Part shown: positions 15,948 through 23,586 of the stretch, piece by piece
Layout of the letters: each line of letters begins with the position of its first letter
How positions within the stretch are numbered: position 1 is the first letter of the stretch
From: Protaetiibacter sp. SSC-01
Lineage (GTDB): Bacteria > Actinomycetota > Actinomycetes > Actinomycetales > Microbacteriaceae
Assembly: GCF_014483895.1 (NCBI RefSeq)
Contig: NZ_CP059987.1
Coordinates: forward strand, 806,001-870,000
Length of the DNA: 64,000 nucleotides
Reading direction: 5' to 3'
Notes under the pieces: generated by a model
Database searches by the model: none
Told to the model about the DNA's origin: nothing
Seen by the model: only the letters and a program-made list of their open reading frames with translations
Program-made: the position numbers and the translations under genes

Positions 15948-16333
15948 GATCCCGCCTCCTCGGGGCGCTCGCCCTCGGCGATGCCGGCCTCGTCGACCGC
16001 CTTGCGCAGGCGGGCGCGCTCCTTCTCGGTCCAGTCCTTGCCCGCGTAGGCGGAACGGAACGTGTCGACGAACTCGACGGGGTCGTCGCCGACGATCTCG
16101 CGGACGGGTGTGCCGTCGGCGACCGCGCGCTGCCAGATGTCGAGGAGGTCCTCGAGCATCCGCACGAACGTCTCGCCGTCGGTCACGCCGCCGGCCTGAA
16201 TGAGGTAGCGGTCGACGGCCTTCGCGGTCGTGAGGTACGGCTCGGGGAGCGCCTCGACGCCCTCGCGGTAGCGCTTGTAGCGCTTCTTCTGCTCAAGGGA
16301 GCCGGCGACGGCTTCGATCCATCGGGCGGTCAT
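15944..16333 (-). CDS. DUF1048 family protein
   Basis: A 129-residue helical protein, MTARWIEAVAGSLEQKKRYKRYREGVEALPEPYLTT onward, matching the DUF1048 family. These proteins repeatedly sit between a PadR regulator and a DrrAB-type exporter, exactly as here. Their biochemical role is unknown. Start ATG 16333 overlaps the PadR stop by four bases. Confidence 0.85.
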   Translation of the reverse strand: MTARWIEAVAGSLEQKKRYKRYREGVEALPEPYLTTAKAVDRYLIQAGGVTDGETFVRMLEDLLDIWQRAVADGTPVREIVGDDPVEFVDTFRSAYAGKDWTEKERARLRKAVDEAGIAEGERPEEAGS

Positions 16334-16665
16334 TGCTTTTCTCCTTCGTCGTGAAGTGCGGCCAGGCGGTCCGCGAGGAAGCTCCAGTTGGTCCAGAACT
16401 CGTCGAGCGCGTCGTGTCCCGCGGCGTTGAGCGAGTAGACCTTGCGGGGCGGGCCCTTCTCGGAGGGCACCTTCTCGACGTCGACGAGGCCGCGCTGCTC
16501 GATGCGCAGCAGCACGGCGTAGACCGTGCCCTCGACGATGTCGGTGAACCCGAGGTCGCGCAGCCGCGAGGTGATCTCGTAGCCGTGCGCGGGTTCGCGG
16601 GCGAGCGCCGCGAGGAGCATGCCCTCGAGGAACCCCTTGAGCATCTCGGTCATCTGCTTGCCCAT
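16330..16665 (-). CDS. PadR-family transcriptional regulator
   Basis: A 111-residue PadR repressor. The winged helix-turn-helix is visible as LKGFLEGMLLAALAREPAHGYEITSRLRDLGFTDIVEGTVYAVLLRIEQRGLV, followed by the beta-wing EKGPPRKVYSLNAAG and a dimerisation helix. It starts at ATG 16665 and heads the exporter operon. Immediately upstream are three copies of TGAGTACCGG at exact 23-base intervals, overlapping the likely promoter, so autoregulated repression relieved by a drug-like ligand is the probable logic. Confidence 0.92.
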   Translation of the reverse strand: MGKQMTEMLKGFLEGMLLAALAREPAHGYEITSRLRDLGFTDIVEGTVYAVLLRIEQRGLVDVEKVPSEKGPPRKVYSLNAAGHDALDEFWTNWSFLADRLAALHDEGEKQ

Positions 16666-16690
16666 CGACGTCCTCACTATTCTGTGATGC

Positions 16691-16746
16691 TGAGTACCGG
16701 TAGACGGTAACACTGAGTACCGGTACTTGGCAATAGTGAGTACCGG
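16691..16746 (-). promoter_or_regulatory. PadR operator array over the exporter promoter
   Basis: TGAGTACCGG occurs at 16691-16700, 16714-16723 and 16737-16746, exactly 23 bases apart; the middle copy lies in a perfect palindrome GTACCGGTAC (16717-16726). On the minus strand a promoter TTGCCA (16733-16728), 17-base spacer, TTACCG (16710-16705) is threaded between the repeats. Each repeat would fall about two helical turns from the next. Confidence 0.75.
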
Positions 16747-16815
16747 GAGCGCTGCCCGGCGGATCCGGGGGACAACCCCAGGGCGCCCACCGCATCCGCT
16801 TCCTACGCTGGAGTC

Positions 16816-17094
16816 ATGCCTGACGTGCCCGCCCCCATCTCGCCCGAGCGACGCACCGCGCTCCTGAACGCCGAGGTCGCCCGTCTTGCCGCGCAGGGCT
16901 GGACGGTGAGCACCGTGTCGGGCGACCAGGGGATCCTGCAGCGCAAGAAGCGCATCGGCTGGTTCTGGAACACGATCCTCACGATCATCACGGGCGGCCT
17001 GTGGCTCATCGTGGTGATCGTGCGCGTCGTGAACCGCAAGATCGAGACGCTCGTGGTGACGGTCGACGCTTCCGGGGTGGTGCACATCCGCTGA
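16816..17094 (+). CDS. Small membrane protein, unknown function
   Basis: A 92-residue protein with a soluble N-terminal half (ALLNAEVARLAAQGWTVSTVSGDQGILQRKKR) and one long hydrophobic hairpin, WFWNTILTIITGGLWLIVVIVRVV, then a short beta-like tail ETLVVTVDASGVVHIR. The pattern of an 'always-wrong-substrate' statement is avoided: no family is recognised. Similar short proteins with a QGW..v..s.dq.vl.r.kk domain are widespread in actinobacteria. It stands alone between divergent clusters. Confidence 0.7.
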   Translation: MPDVPAPISPERRTALLNAEVARLAAQGWTVSTVSGDQGILQRKKRIGWFWNTILTIITGGLWLIVVIVRVVNRKIETLVVTVDASGVVHIR

Positions 17095-17166
17095 AGTCGG
17101 GCGGCTGCCCAGTGGGGGCGGCGCGCGTGGCGCATCGCGCGGGCGCCACGGGATAGCATCCGGTTC

Positions 17167-18504
17167 GTGCGTCTCCTCCGTCGGGTCGGCATCGTCGCCG
17201 CATCCCTCGTCCTCGTCTTCGTCGTCGCGCTCACGGGCGTCTACTTCTGGCAGGGCCCGCTGCTCCTGACCGGCACGGGCTACGCCGCGCACAACGCGTG
17301 CGCGGTGACGCAGCTCGCGGGTCGCGAGAACCCCGAGACCGACCTGCCGCCCAACCCGCTCGTGCCGTACCTCGCCGTCGATGTGGGCGGGGTGACCACG
17401 GCATCCGTGCTCGGGGTCGGCACGCCGCAGCAGGCGCGCCACACCGAGGGCTTCGGATGCACGCTCGCCTCGGGGCCGCTCGACCTCGGCGAGCCGACCG
17501 CGGTCTCGTCGGACGGCAATCCGTTCGCGGATGCCGTGGTCGCATCCGAGAACCCCGAGCTCGAGGCCGCGATCGACCGGGCTTTCGCAGTCGGCGAGCC
17601 GGATGAGGTGGTCGAGCTGATCGGAACCCGCGGCGTCGTCGTCGTGAAGGACGGCGAGCTCGTGGGGGAGCGGTACGCCGACGGCTTCGACGAGTCGACG
17701 CCGCAGCTCGGTTGGTCGATGTCGAAGAGCGTCACTTCGCTCATGACGGGCATGCTCGTGAAGCAGGGCGTCGTGTCGCTCGACGACGACCAGCTGCGCC
17801 CCGAGTGGACCGACGAGCGCGCGTCGATCACCGTCGAGAACCTGCTGCGCATGAACGCCGGCCTCGAGTGGGACGAGACCTACGACCTCGGCACGCCCAT
17901 CACACGGATGCTGTACCTCGAGCCCGACATGGGGTCCTACGTCGCGGGGCTGCCGCTCGCGCACGGCGTCGGCGAGGTGCAACAGTACTCGAGCGGTTCG
18001 ACGAACGTGCTGTGCTCGGTGCTCGCCTCGCGCACAGGGCTGGGCACCGACCTGCCGCGCCAGACGATCTTCCAGGCGCTCGGCCTCTCCTCGGCGGTGT
18101 GGGAGCCGGATGCCGCGGGCACCCCCGTCTGCTCGTCCTACCTCTGGGCGACCCCGCGCGACTGGGCCGCGATCGGCCAGTTCGCGCTGCAGAAGGGCGA
18201 GTGGAACGGCGAGCAGCTGCTGCCGGAGGACTGGATGGAGACGAGCTTAACGCTCGTCGACCACCCCGAGAGTGACGACCCGGGCTACGGCATGGGCTGG
18301 CGCACCAACGTGCTGCCCGACGGGACGCTGCGCTGGCCGTCGCTCCCCGAGGACGCGTTCTCCGCCAACGGCCACGACGGGCAGATGATGATCGTGATCC
18401 CCTCCGAGGGGCTCGTCGTGGTGCGGCTCGGCTTCACGCCCGAGGCGTCGGCGTCGGACACCGTGGTGCAGCTCGCGGCGGACGCGATCGCGGCGCTGGA
18501 GTAG
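17167..18504 (+). CDS. Membrane-anchored serine hydrolase (beta-lactamase/class C fold)
   Basis: A 445-residue protein starting at GTG 17167 with an N-terminal signal anchor (VGIVAASLVLVFVVALTGVYFW). The class C beta-lactamase/esterase catalytic set is present: SxxK as Ser184-Met-Ser-Lys187, the tyrosine motif YSSGSTN, and a C-terminal HDGQMM replacing the KTG-type box. Family members hydrolyse beta-lactams, D-amino-acid peptides or esters; this one resembles the broad 'serine hydrolase' group more than true beta-lactamases. It acts outside the membrane. It is the last host-like gene before the lower-GC island. Confidence 0.88.
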   Translation: MRLLRRVGIVAASLVLVFVVALTGVYFWQGPLLLTGTGYAAHNACAVTQLAGRENPETDLPPNPLVPYLAVDVGGVTTASVLGVGTPQQARHTEGFGCTLASGPLDLGEPTAVSSDGNPFADAVVASENPELEAAIDRAFAVGEPDEVVELIGTRGVVVVKDGELVGERYADGFDESTPQLGWSMSKSVTSLMTGMLVKQGVVSLDDDQLRPEWTDERASITVENLLRMNAGLEWDETYDLGTPITRMLYLEPDMGSYVAGLPLAHGVGEVQQYSSGSTNVLCSVLASRTGLGTDLPRQTIFQALGLSSAVWEPDAAGTPVCSSYLWATPRDWAAIGQFALQKGEWNGEQLLPEDWMETSLTLVDHPESDDPGYGMGWRTNVLPDGTLRWPSLPEDAFSANGHDGQMMIVIPSEGLVVVRLGFTPEASASDTVVQLAADAIAALE

Positions 18505-18706
18505 AGCGCGCTGTTCCGCGCCGATACCGGCTAGCTCTCTTCCAGGCGTGGCCCGCTCCGGCGGCAGGTCGGCTCCTGGGTGCCGACAGGCGGCCCGGTC
18601 GGTTCGGGGTCCGGGGAGGTCGGCAGCAAGGCCCGGAGGCCACACCATGCAGACGGGCAGTGCACTATGGTCGAGTCATTCTCAGTGTGAGGGGACAGGG
18701 TCATAG
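18505..18706. other. Left boundary of the lower-GC island; no gene seen
   Basis: A 202-base gap between the serine hydrolase stop and the island's first gene. It contains GC-rich short inverted segments (GGTCGGCTCCTGGGTGCCGAC and neighbours around 18569-18625) but no tRNA, integrase or attachment-like repeat. The last part holds a ribosome site (GAGGGGACAGG) before ATG 18707, so the island probably has its own promoter here. Confidence 0.5.
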
Positions 18707-19600
18707 ATGTCAGCCGACGAAATCCTGGACTTGCGTGCGTACTACACGCGAGTTCAGCTCTGGCCTGACCAACCGTTTGACATCCGGCCACGCGAGTGGC
18801 TCGGGAATTTTCACGACGCGCGAGACTTCGGGATCGCGAGCGCCCTGCTGGACAGTTTCATCCACTTCAGCGAGAAGCAAACGTTCAAGCTTTTCGAATC
18901 CGCGTTCGCGTCCTTGGCAGCAACGGACTTTGTACGGTCATTGCCGGGCTCGGACCTCGCGGCTAAGTGGCGGGCCTTTCGGGGGGCCGTTCTCGTTTCA
19001 TTTCCCGAAGGTGATGATGAGTCCGCGAGTGGGTCAGGCTACGTGTTCGTGCGCCAGGCGCGCCAGCGATTGAGAATTCAAGAGTCGCGACTCGTGGATC
19101 CGTCGCAACTCGTTTCAATCTTGACTAGTGGCGCGGGCTCTCGCCCGATTGTGCTCGTGGACGACATCGTGGGATCGGGCGACCAGTTCCTAGAAACGTG
19201 GAGCCGGCCATACGACGTAGGGGGGCAGCGCATCACCTTGCGGGACGCTGTGGCGAATAGCGGATCAACGCTCTTCTATGCCCCAGCGTTGTGCACGGAA
19301 GAGGGTTACTCGAGGATTGCGGTTCGGGCGCCCGATGTCGTGATTTCCCCCGCACATATGATCCCCCGGGTCTACGGGGCGGGCGATCCGGAGACGATTC
19401 TGGTCCCCGACCACCTTCGACCGGAGTTGCATGACTTCATCATCCGAACGTCGGCCCGCATCGGGGTGTCGGAGAGTCAAGCTTATGGACATCGAGGCTT
19501 TGGGCTCGCGATCTCCTTTGACCATTCAATGCCCGATCTCACGCTGCCCATTTTCTGGGCGGAGCGAGCGGGCTGGACTCCGCTAAGGACCAGACGGTGA
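18707..19600 (+). CDS. Phosphoribosyltransferase-like protein of a predicted conflict system
   Basis: A 297-residue protein. The recognisable core is a phosphoribosyltransferase PRPP loop, PIVLVDDIVGSGDQF, with the acidic pair Asp152-Asp153 and glycines 156 and 158. The N-terminal 120 residues are not those of any metabolic PRTase, and a C-terminal extension contains PDVVISPAHMIPRVYG. I recall PRTase-like domains paired with ORC/CDC6-like ATPases being described in predicted prokaryotic conflict systems; that fits the next gene but needs an HMM check. GC is visibly lower than in host genes. Its TGA overlaps the next GTG by four bases. Role as effector or as nucleotide signal-maker is open. 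Confidence 0.75.
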   Translation: MSADEILDLRAYYTRVQLWPDQPFDIRPREWLGNFHDARDFGIASALLDSFIHFSEKQTFKLFESAFASLAATDFVRSLPGSDLAAKWRAFRGAVLVSFPEGDDESASGSGYVFVRQARQRLRIQESRLVDPSQLVSILTSGAGSRPIVLVDDIVGSGDQFLETWSRPYDVGGQRITLRDAVANSGSTLFYAPALCTEEGYSRIAVRAPDVVISPAHMIPRVYGAGDPETILVPDHLRPELHDFIIRTSARIGVSESQAYGHRGFGLAISFDHSMPDLTLPIFWAERAGWTPLRTRR

Positions 19601-21495
19601 GCAAACTTACTGAAGAGCAGAAGATCACGCTTCGCGCTTCTCTTAGCCGGGGTGTTGGGCTGTACCGGGCGGAGTATCTGGGCGAGCGCCTGTTCGAGTT
19701 CTTCACGCGTCCCAGCTACTGGGAAAAGCTCGGAGGGCAACAGCCAGTCTTCTTGGTGGGCGGTCGTGGAACCGGGAAGACCCATGCACTTCGCGCGCTG
19801 GCGTACCAAGGCCAGCATCAGTTCCTAGGCAGTGACATCGCCAGATGGGAGTCTGTCGGGTTCTACTGGCGAGTCGAGACCAATGCTGTGGCCGCCTTCC
19901 GCGGGACGAGACTAACCGAAGACGACTGGATTCGGTTGTTCGCCCATTTCGTCAACCTACAGATGACTCGCCTAGTTCTGGAGTTTGTGAATTGGCGCGC
20001 CACGTCGTTGGAGCAGCCGACCTACTTCGATCCAGTCGCGCTGTCGCGCGCAGCCCTGTCGCTCGGCCTCCCGAAGACCGGCGATCTCGACACCTTCGCC
20101 GAGGCAGTCCGTGACGAGATCGTGCTCTTCGAGCACGAGATCAATCGGATCGCGGGTCAGATAGGCGACGTCAATCTGTCAATGCTCGGGAAGCCCATCG
20201 AACACCTGCTTCGCGCGCTTGACGTTGATCCGGACCTCGCCGGAAAGTTCTACACGTTTTGTATCGATGAGTACGAGAACCTGGAGGACTATCAGCAGAA
20301 GGTCCTGAACACCCTTGTGAAGCATGTCGGGGACAGTGGCTACACCTTCAAGATTGGGACGCGGGAAACTGGACTTCGTGTCCGCAGCACATTGAGCCCA
20401 AACGAGTTCCTTATGGAGCCAGCGGATTTCATGACTGTCGACGTTGTTGAAGAGTTGAAGGCGCAAGGGTTCGAGGATTTTGCGCGAAAGGTGTGCGAGC
20501 GCCGCCTTCCGGACACCGGGGTCCGGCCTCTGCCTCTAAGCGGCCGGAACGGGTTGTTTCCGAATCTCTCCGAGGAAGAGGAAGCCATCGCGCTAGGAGT
20601 CGAGAAACGAAACGCTGAGATTCGTCGCCACCTAGAAGGGGAGGGCGCGGGCCCGGACGAGTTGATGGCCTTCGACGCAATGAGTCCGCTATCGGCGTAT
20701 CTGGTCGACTACTGGGCGCGGTCTGATGGAACATCCCGGCGTGCGGCTCTGAGTGAAGCTATCGCTCAACCAGCCGCATGGCGGGTCCGTTTGGGGAACT
20801 ATTCGTACGCGATGTTGTTCACCATCAGACGTGGCAAGAGTGGCCTAAAGAAGTACTACGCAGGCTGGTCCACCATCGCGCATCTCGCTGATGGCAACAT
20901 TCGATACTTGCTAAATGTTGTCACGCTTGCGCTTGAGTCTCACGTTGCGAATGGCAATCAACTGGACGCATCCGTGCCGGCAAGCGTCCAGACCGAAGCG
21001 GCGATGGAGATGGGATCCAACATGGTCCGGGAGCTCCAAGGCCTTGATGTGCGAGGGGCGCAACTCACACGATTGGCGTTGGGATTGGGGCGCGTGTTCG
21101 GAGTGTTTGCAGCGGACCCCTACGGACATACCCCAGAGGTCGCGCAGTTCCGCCTTCGTGATGATGGCGCGGACTCGGCGGAGGTTAGTGCTCTCCTGAA
21201 CGCGGCGGTGATGCACTCGTGCCTCAAGCGAATCGCCGGTGACAAGCTGGCGCTGGTTTCGTCCGAGACGAAGGAGTACAACTACCAGCTTCACCCGATA
21301 TACGCGCCATTCTTTGTCTACAGCTACCGGAGCAAGCGGCGCATGACACTCCGTCTTGCGGATCTTCTAGAACTCGCTTCGCCAGCGTCAAGAATCGCCA
21401 TCGCTCGCGTTCTTCGCCGAGCGCACCGAAGCAATGAGACGGAGCTGCCGGAGCAGTTGGCCCTATTCTCGGAGCACTTCTATGAGTCTGATTGA
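19597..21495 (+). CDS. ORC/CDC6-like AAA+ ATPase of the island
   Basis: A 632-residue ATPase starting at GTG 19597. Walker A is GGRGTGKT (55-62), Walker B is FCIDEYENL with Asp224-Glu225, and a sensor-like segment KIGTRETGLR follows at 252-261. The insert between Walker A and B is long and alpha-helical. The C-terminal half (about 400-620) has QYLHPIYAPFF-like hydrophobic features and looks like a winged-helix or helical effector-binding region rather than a known nuclease. The layout resembles ORC/CDC6 or STAND-type ATPases that act as sensors or switches in conflict systems. It overlaps the following start by 14 bases, so the four island genes are coupled. Confidence 0.8.
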   Translation: MSKLTEEQKITLRASLSRGVGLYRAEYLGERLFEFFTRPSYWEKLGGQQPVFLVGGRGTGKTHALRALAYQGQHQFLGSDIARWESVGFYWRVETNAVAAFRGTRLTEDDWIRLFAHFVNLQMTRLVLEFVNWRATSLEQPTYFDPVALSRAALSLGLPKTGDLDTFAEAVRDEIVLFEHEINRIAGQIGDVNLSMLGKPIEHLLRALDVDPDLAGKFYTFCIDEYENLEDYQQKVLNTLVKHVGDSGYTFKIGTRETGLRVRSTLSPNEFLMEPADFMTVDVVEELKAQGFEDFARKVCERRLPDTGVRPLPLSGRNGLFPNLSEEEEAIALGVEKRNAEIRRHLEGEGAGPDELMAFDAMSPLSAYLVDYWARSDGTSRRAALSEAIAQPAAWRVRLGNYSYAMLFTIRRGKSGLKKYYAGWSTIAHLADGNIRYLLNVVTLALESHVANGNQLDASVPASVQTEAAMEMGSNMVRELQGLDVRGAQLTRLALGLGRVFGVFAADPYGHTPEVAQFRLRDDGADSAEVSALLNAAVMHSCLKRIAGDKLALVSSETKEYNYQLHPIYAPFFVYSYRSKRRMTLRLADLLELASPASRIAIARVLRRAHRSNETELPEQLALFSEHFYESD

Positions 21496-22456
21496 GCAGC
21501 CGCTATACACGCGGGAGATGGCTCGAGACCTGCTGCAGCCCCCGCCCGGATCGTACTACTTGCATGGGCCTGGAGCGATCGAAGAGCGGGGCCAGCTCAC
21601 ACCCGAGTGGGTAGCAGCCCGCGCCGCGACAGGCGTACTCTTCAGTGCGATCGATGAGAGCGACGACTCGATCACCGCCGACGTTGGTGGGACGAGTTGG
21701 TCTTGCCGTCTCCACGATGCAACCTCGCTTCAAGACATGCTGAGAGCGATGGCTGGAGAGGTTTATCTGGACATCACTACGTTGACTCATCGGACTTGGG
21801 CGCCCCTATTGCGGGCGGCTGTCGAGGCGGACGTGCCAATGAGGATGGTGTACTTAGAACCTGCGAGCTACAGGAGGAGCACGAGCCCGTCGCCGGGGTT
21901 GATCTATGACCTTTCGGAACGGATCGACGGCATCGCACCACTGCCAGGATTCGCCCGGGTGGCTGGCCCCTCATCACGTTCTCCAGTGTTCGTTCCGCTC
22001 CTCGGGTTTGAAGGGGCCCGGCTTTCTTTCGTGTTGGAGAGTGTTCAGGCGCCGCTAGACGCGACTGTAGTGGTCGTCGGAGTGCCAGGCTTCCGCCCTG
22101 AGTACCCGTTCGTCGCGTACGCGGGCAACCGAGTTGCGTTGGACGGTGATCTTGGCCGGAGCGCGCGGCAGGCGAAGGCCAACTGTCCGTTCGACCTCTA
22201 CCACGAGCTCTACCGAATTCGCCGTGCGTATCCCGAGGCCCCGATGAAGGTCGCCCCTATCGGCACCAAGCCGCACGCTGTGGGCGCTGTCCTCTTCGCT
22301 CTGGCCTACCCCGAGAGCGTTGAGCTTGTCTACGATAATCCCGTGCGTTCGACGAACAGAACCGCGGGTGAAGCGCGTTTGTGCCTGTACGACATCTCGG
22401 CGTTCGTCAAGTCCGACTTGTACCGGCGAGTGGGCGAGTTCGGATCTGCGGCGTAG
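21482..22456 (+). CDS. Unrecognised island protein with a GTKP motif, possibly Rossmann/CARF-like
   Basis: A 324-residue protein begun at ATG 21482 (MSLIEQPLYTREM), inside the end of the ATPase gene. I do not recognise a named family. It has alternating strand-helix pattern: GEVYLDITTLTHRTWAPLLRAA (92-113) followed by MRMVYLEP, then ATVVVVGVPGF (194-204), and VAPIGTKPHAVGAVLFALAYPESVELVYDNP (257-287). The GTKP-plus-helix turn (261-264) recalls the ligand loop of CARF/DUF1887-like sensor domains, where a GGTK-type motif precedes a helix. If correct, this protein could sense a nucleotide made or altered by the PRTase-like partner. The start choice avoids an upstream extension that is out-of-context. 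Confidence 0.6.
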   Translation: MSLIEQPLYTREMARDLLQPPPGSYYLHGPGAIEERGQLTPEWVAARAATGVLFSAIDESDDSITADVGGTSWSCRLHDATSLQDMLRAMAGEVYLDITTLTHRTWAPLLRAAVEADVPMRMVYLEPASYRRSTSPSPGLIYDLSERIDGIAPLPGFARVAGPSSRSPVFVPLLGFEGARLSFVLESVQAPLDATVVVVGVPGFRPEYPFVAYAGNRVALDGDLGRSARQAKANCPFDLYHELYRIRRAYPEAPMKVAPIGTKPHAVGAVLFALAYPESVELVYDNPVRSTNRTAGEARLCLYDISAFVKSDLYRRVGEFGSAA

Positions 22457-23556
22457 TGTCTGTCGACCGCTATTACTCGACTGACTCCGTAGCCGACCAA
22501 CTTGCAGGGCTGATCCCGCCGATCCGTGGTCGTCTTACGGTCTTCGACCCTGCAGCTGGCGAGGGGGCCCTCCTCAGTGCGATCGGTCGGCGCTTTCCAG
22601 GAGTTGAAGTTCTAGCGGCCGATTCTCATTCGCCTACGGTACGGCTGTTGGCGCGGGCGAAACCTGACTGGTTTGTCGGAGTAGCAGATGTCCTGAGCCA
22701 TCGCTCCGTGTCCGCGTCGCCGGTTTGGAACTGTGCTGGCGCGGCGGAACGTCTCTGGGTGCTCCTCAACCCGCCGTACTCCTTCCGCGGCGGCTCTGGT
22801 GTCGCGATCGAACTTGCCGGGACCCGGCTGAGTGTGAGTCCGGCTGCCGCGTTTGTCTGGCGTGTCATCGAGGAGCTCCCAAATCTGTCGGGAATTGCAG
22901 CGATCCTCCCCGAGGGCGTCTTGCACAACATCCGCGACCGCCCTGTCTGGGCAGCCATCGAGCGAGAGTTCGCGGTGTCCGCACGTGTAAGTTTGGGGGC
23001 CCGGTCGTTTCGAGGGGCGGTCGTTAACGCGGTGCTCGTGACGATAGATCGGACAGATTCGTTGGTGAAGGCCGGTCGCTCGGCGCACCTGGGGCGGGCC
23101 CCTCTGGGTGTATGTAACTGCGTCGAGATCGTCCGTGGCCGGGTCCCGGTCCGCGTGGCTGATCAGGGGGGCGACACCCCCTTCATTCATTCGACGGATC
23201 TCGCCGGTGCGGTGGTGCTGGGGAAGACAGGCGGAAATCGCGCGCTCGCGACTCCAGGTCATCTGGTTCTGTTCCCCCGCGTGGGCCCAAGGAGCGCCGG
23301 GCGAACGCGTATGGTGGACGGCCCGGTCGTCTTGAGTGACTGCGTGATGGCACTTCGCTTGCGCGACAGGAACTCTGCAATTCGTATGCTTGAGTGGCTG
23401 CGCGCATCGAGCGACGCTCTCGATAGCGAGTACCACGGAACCGGTGCCCGGCACATTACCGTTGAAGCGGTCGGGACCTTGCTGCGAGCCGCCGGTTGGA
23501 ACGCCAAACACGTGCGGGCCTCGACGGCGATCAGCGCGTGTGATTGTGCTCCCTGA
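22456..23556 (+). CDS. N6-adenine-type DNA methyltransferase of the island
   Basis: A 366-residue protein from GTG 22456, which shares one base with the previous stop (TAGTG). The SAM motif is VFDPAAGEGALL (29-40) and the catalytic motif is NPPY at 105-108, the order I-then-IV of gamma-type N6-adenine methyltransferases. The C-terminal 200 residues (PEGVLHNIRDRPVWAAIER onward) resemble the Eco57I/type I HsdM tail but no separate specificity subunit or restriction enzyme is present. It may mark host DNA for self-recognition, or be repurposed. The 3' end carries a likely promoter for the next gene. Confidence 0.8.
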   Translation: MSVDRYYSTDSVADQLAGLIPPIRGRLTVFDPAAGEGALLSAIGRRFPGVEVLAADSHSPTVRLLARAKPDWFVGVADVLSHRSVSASPVWNCAGAAERLWVLLNPPYSFRGGSGVAIELAGTRLSVSPAAAFVWRVIEELPNLSGIAAILPEGVLHNIRDRPVWAAIEREFAVSARVSLGARSFRGAVVNAVLVTIDRTDSLVKAGRSAHLGRAPLGVCNCVEIVRGRVPVRVADQGGDTPFIHSTDLAGAVVLGKTGGNRALATPGHLVLFPRVGPRSAGRTRMVDGPVVLSDCVMALRLRDRNSAIRMLEWLRASSDALDSEYHGTGARHITVEAVGTLLRAAGWNAKHVRASTAISACDCAP

Positions 23557-23572
23557 CTGCAATCGGTATACG
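23544..23572 (+). promoter_or_regulatory. Promoter for the LLM-cofE genes
   Basis: TTGTGC at 23544-23549, a 17-base spacer and TATACG at 23567-23572, lying at the very end of the methyltransferase gene. Initiation near 23579 would leave a leader of under 20 bases before the ATG at 23587 or GTG at 23599, so the transcript may be leaderless or nearly so. Confidence 0.5.
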
Positions 23573-23586
23573 CGCGCACACACGGA

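Noticed and set aside
18505-18706. tRNA or attachment site at the left island edge
   Set aside because: No cloverleaf or CCA-like end and no matching repeat at the right edge.
22456-23556. Classical type I or type II restriction-modification system
   Set aside because: No specificity subunit or endonuclease gene accompanies the methyltransferase.
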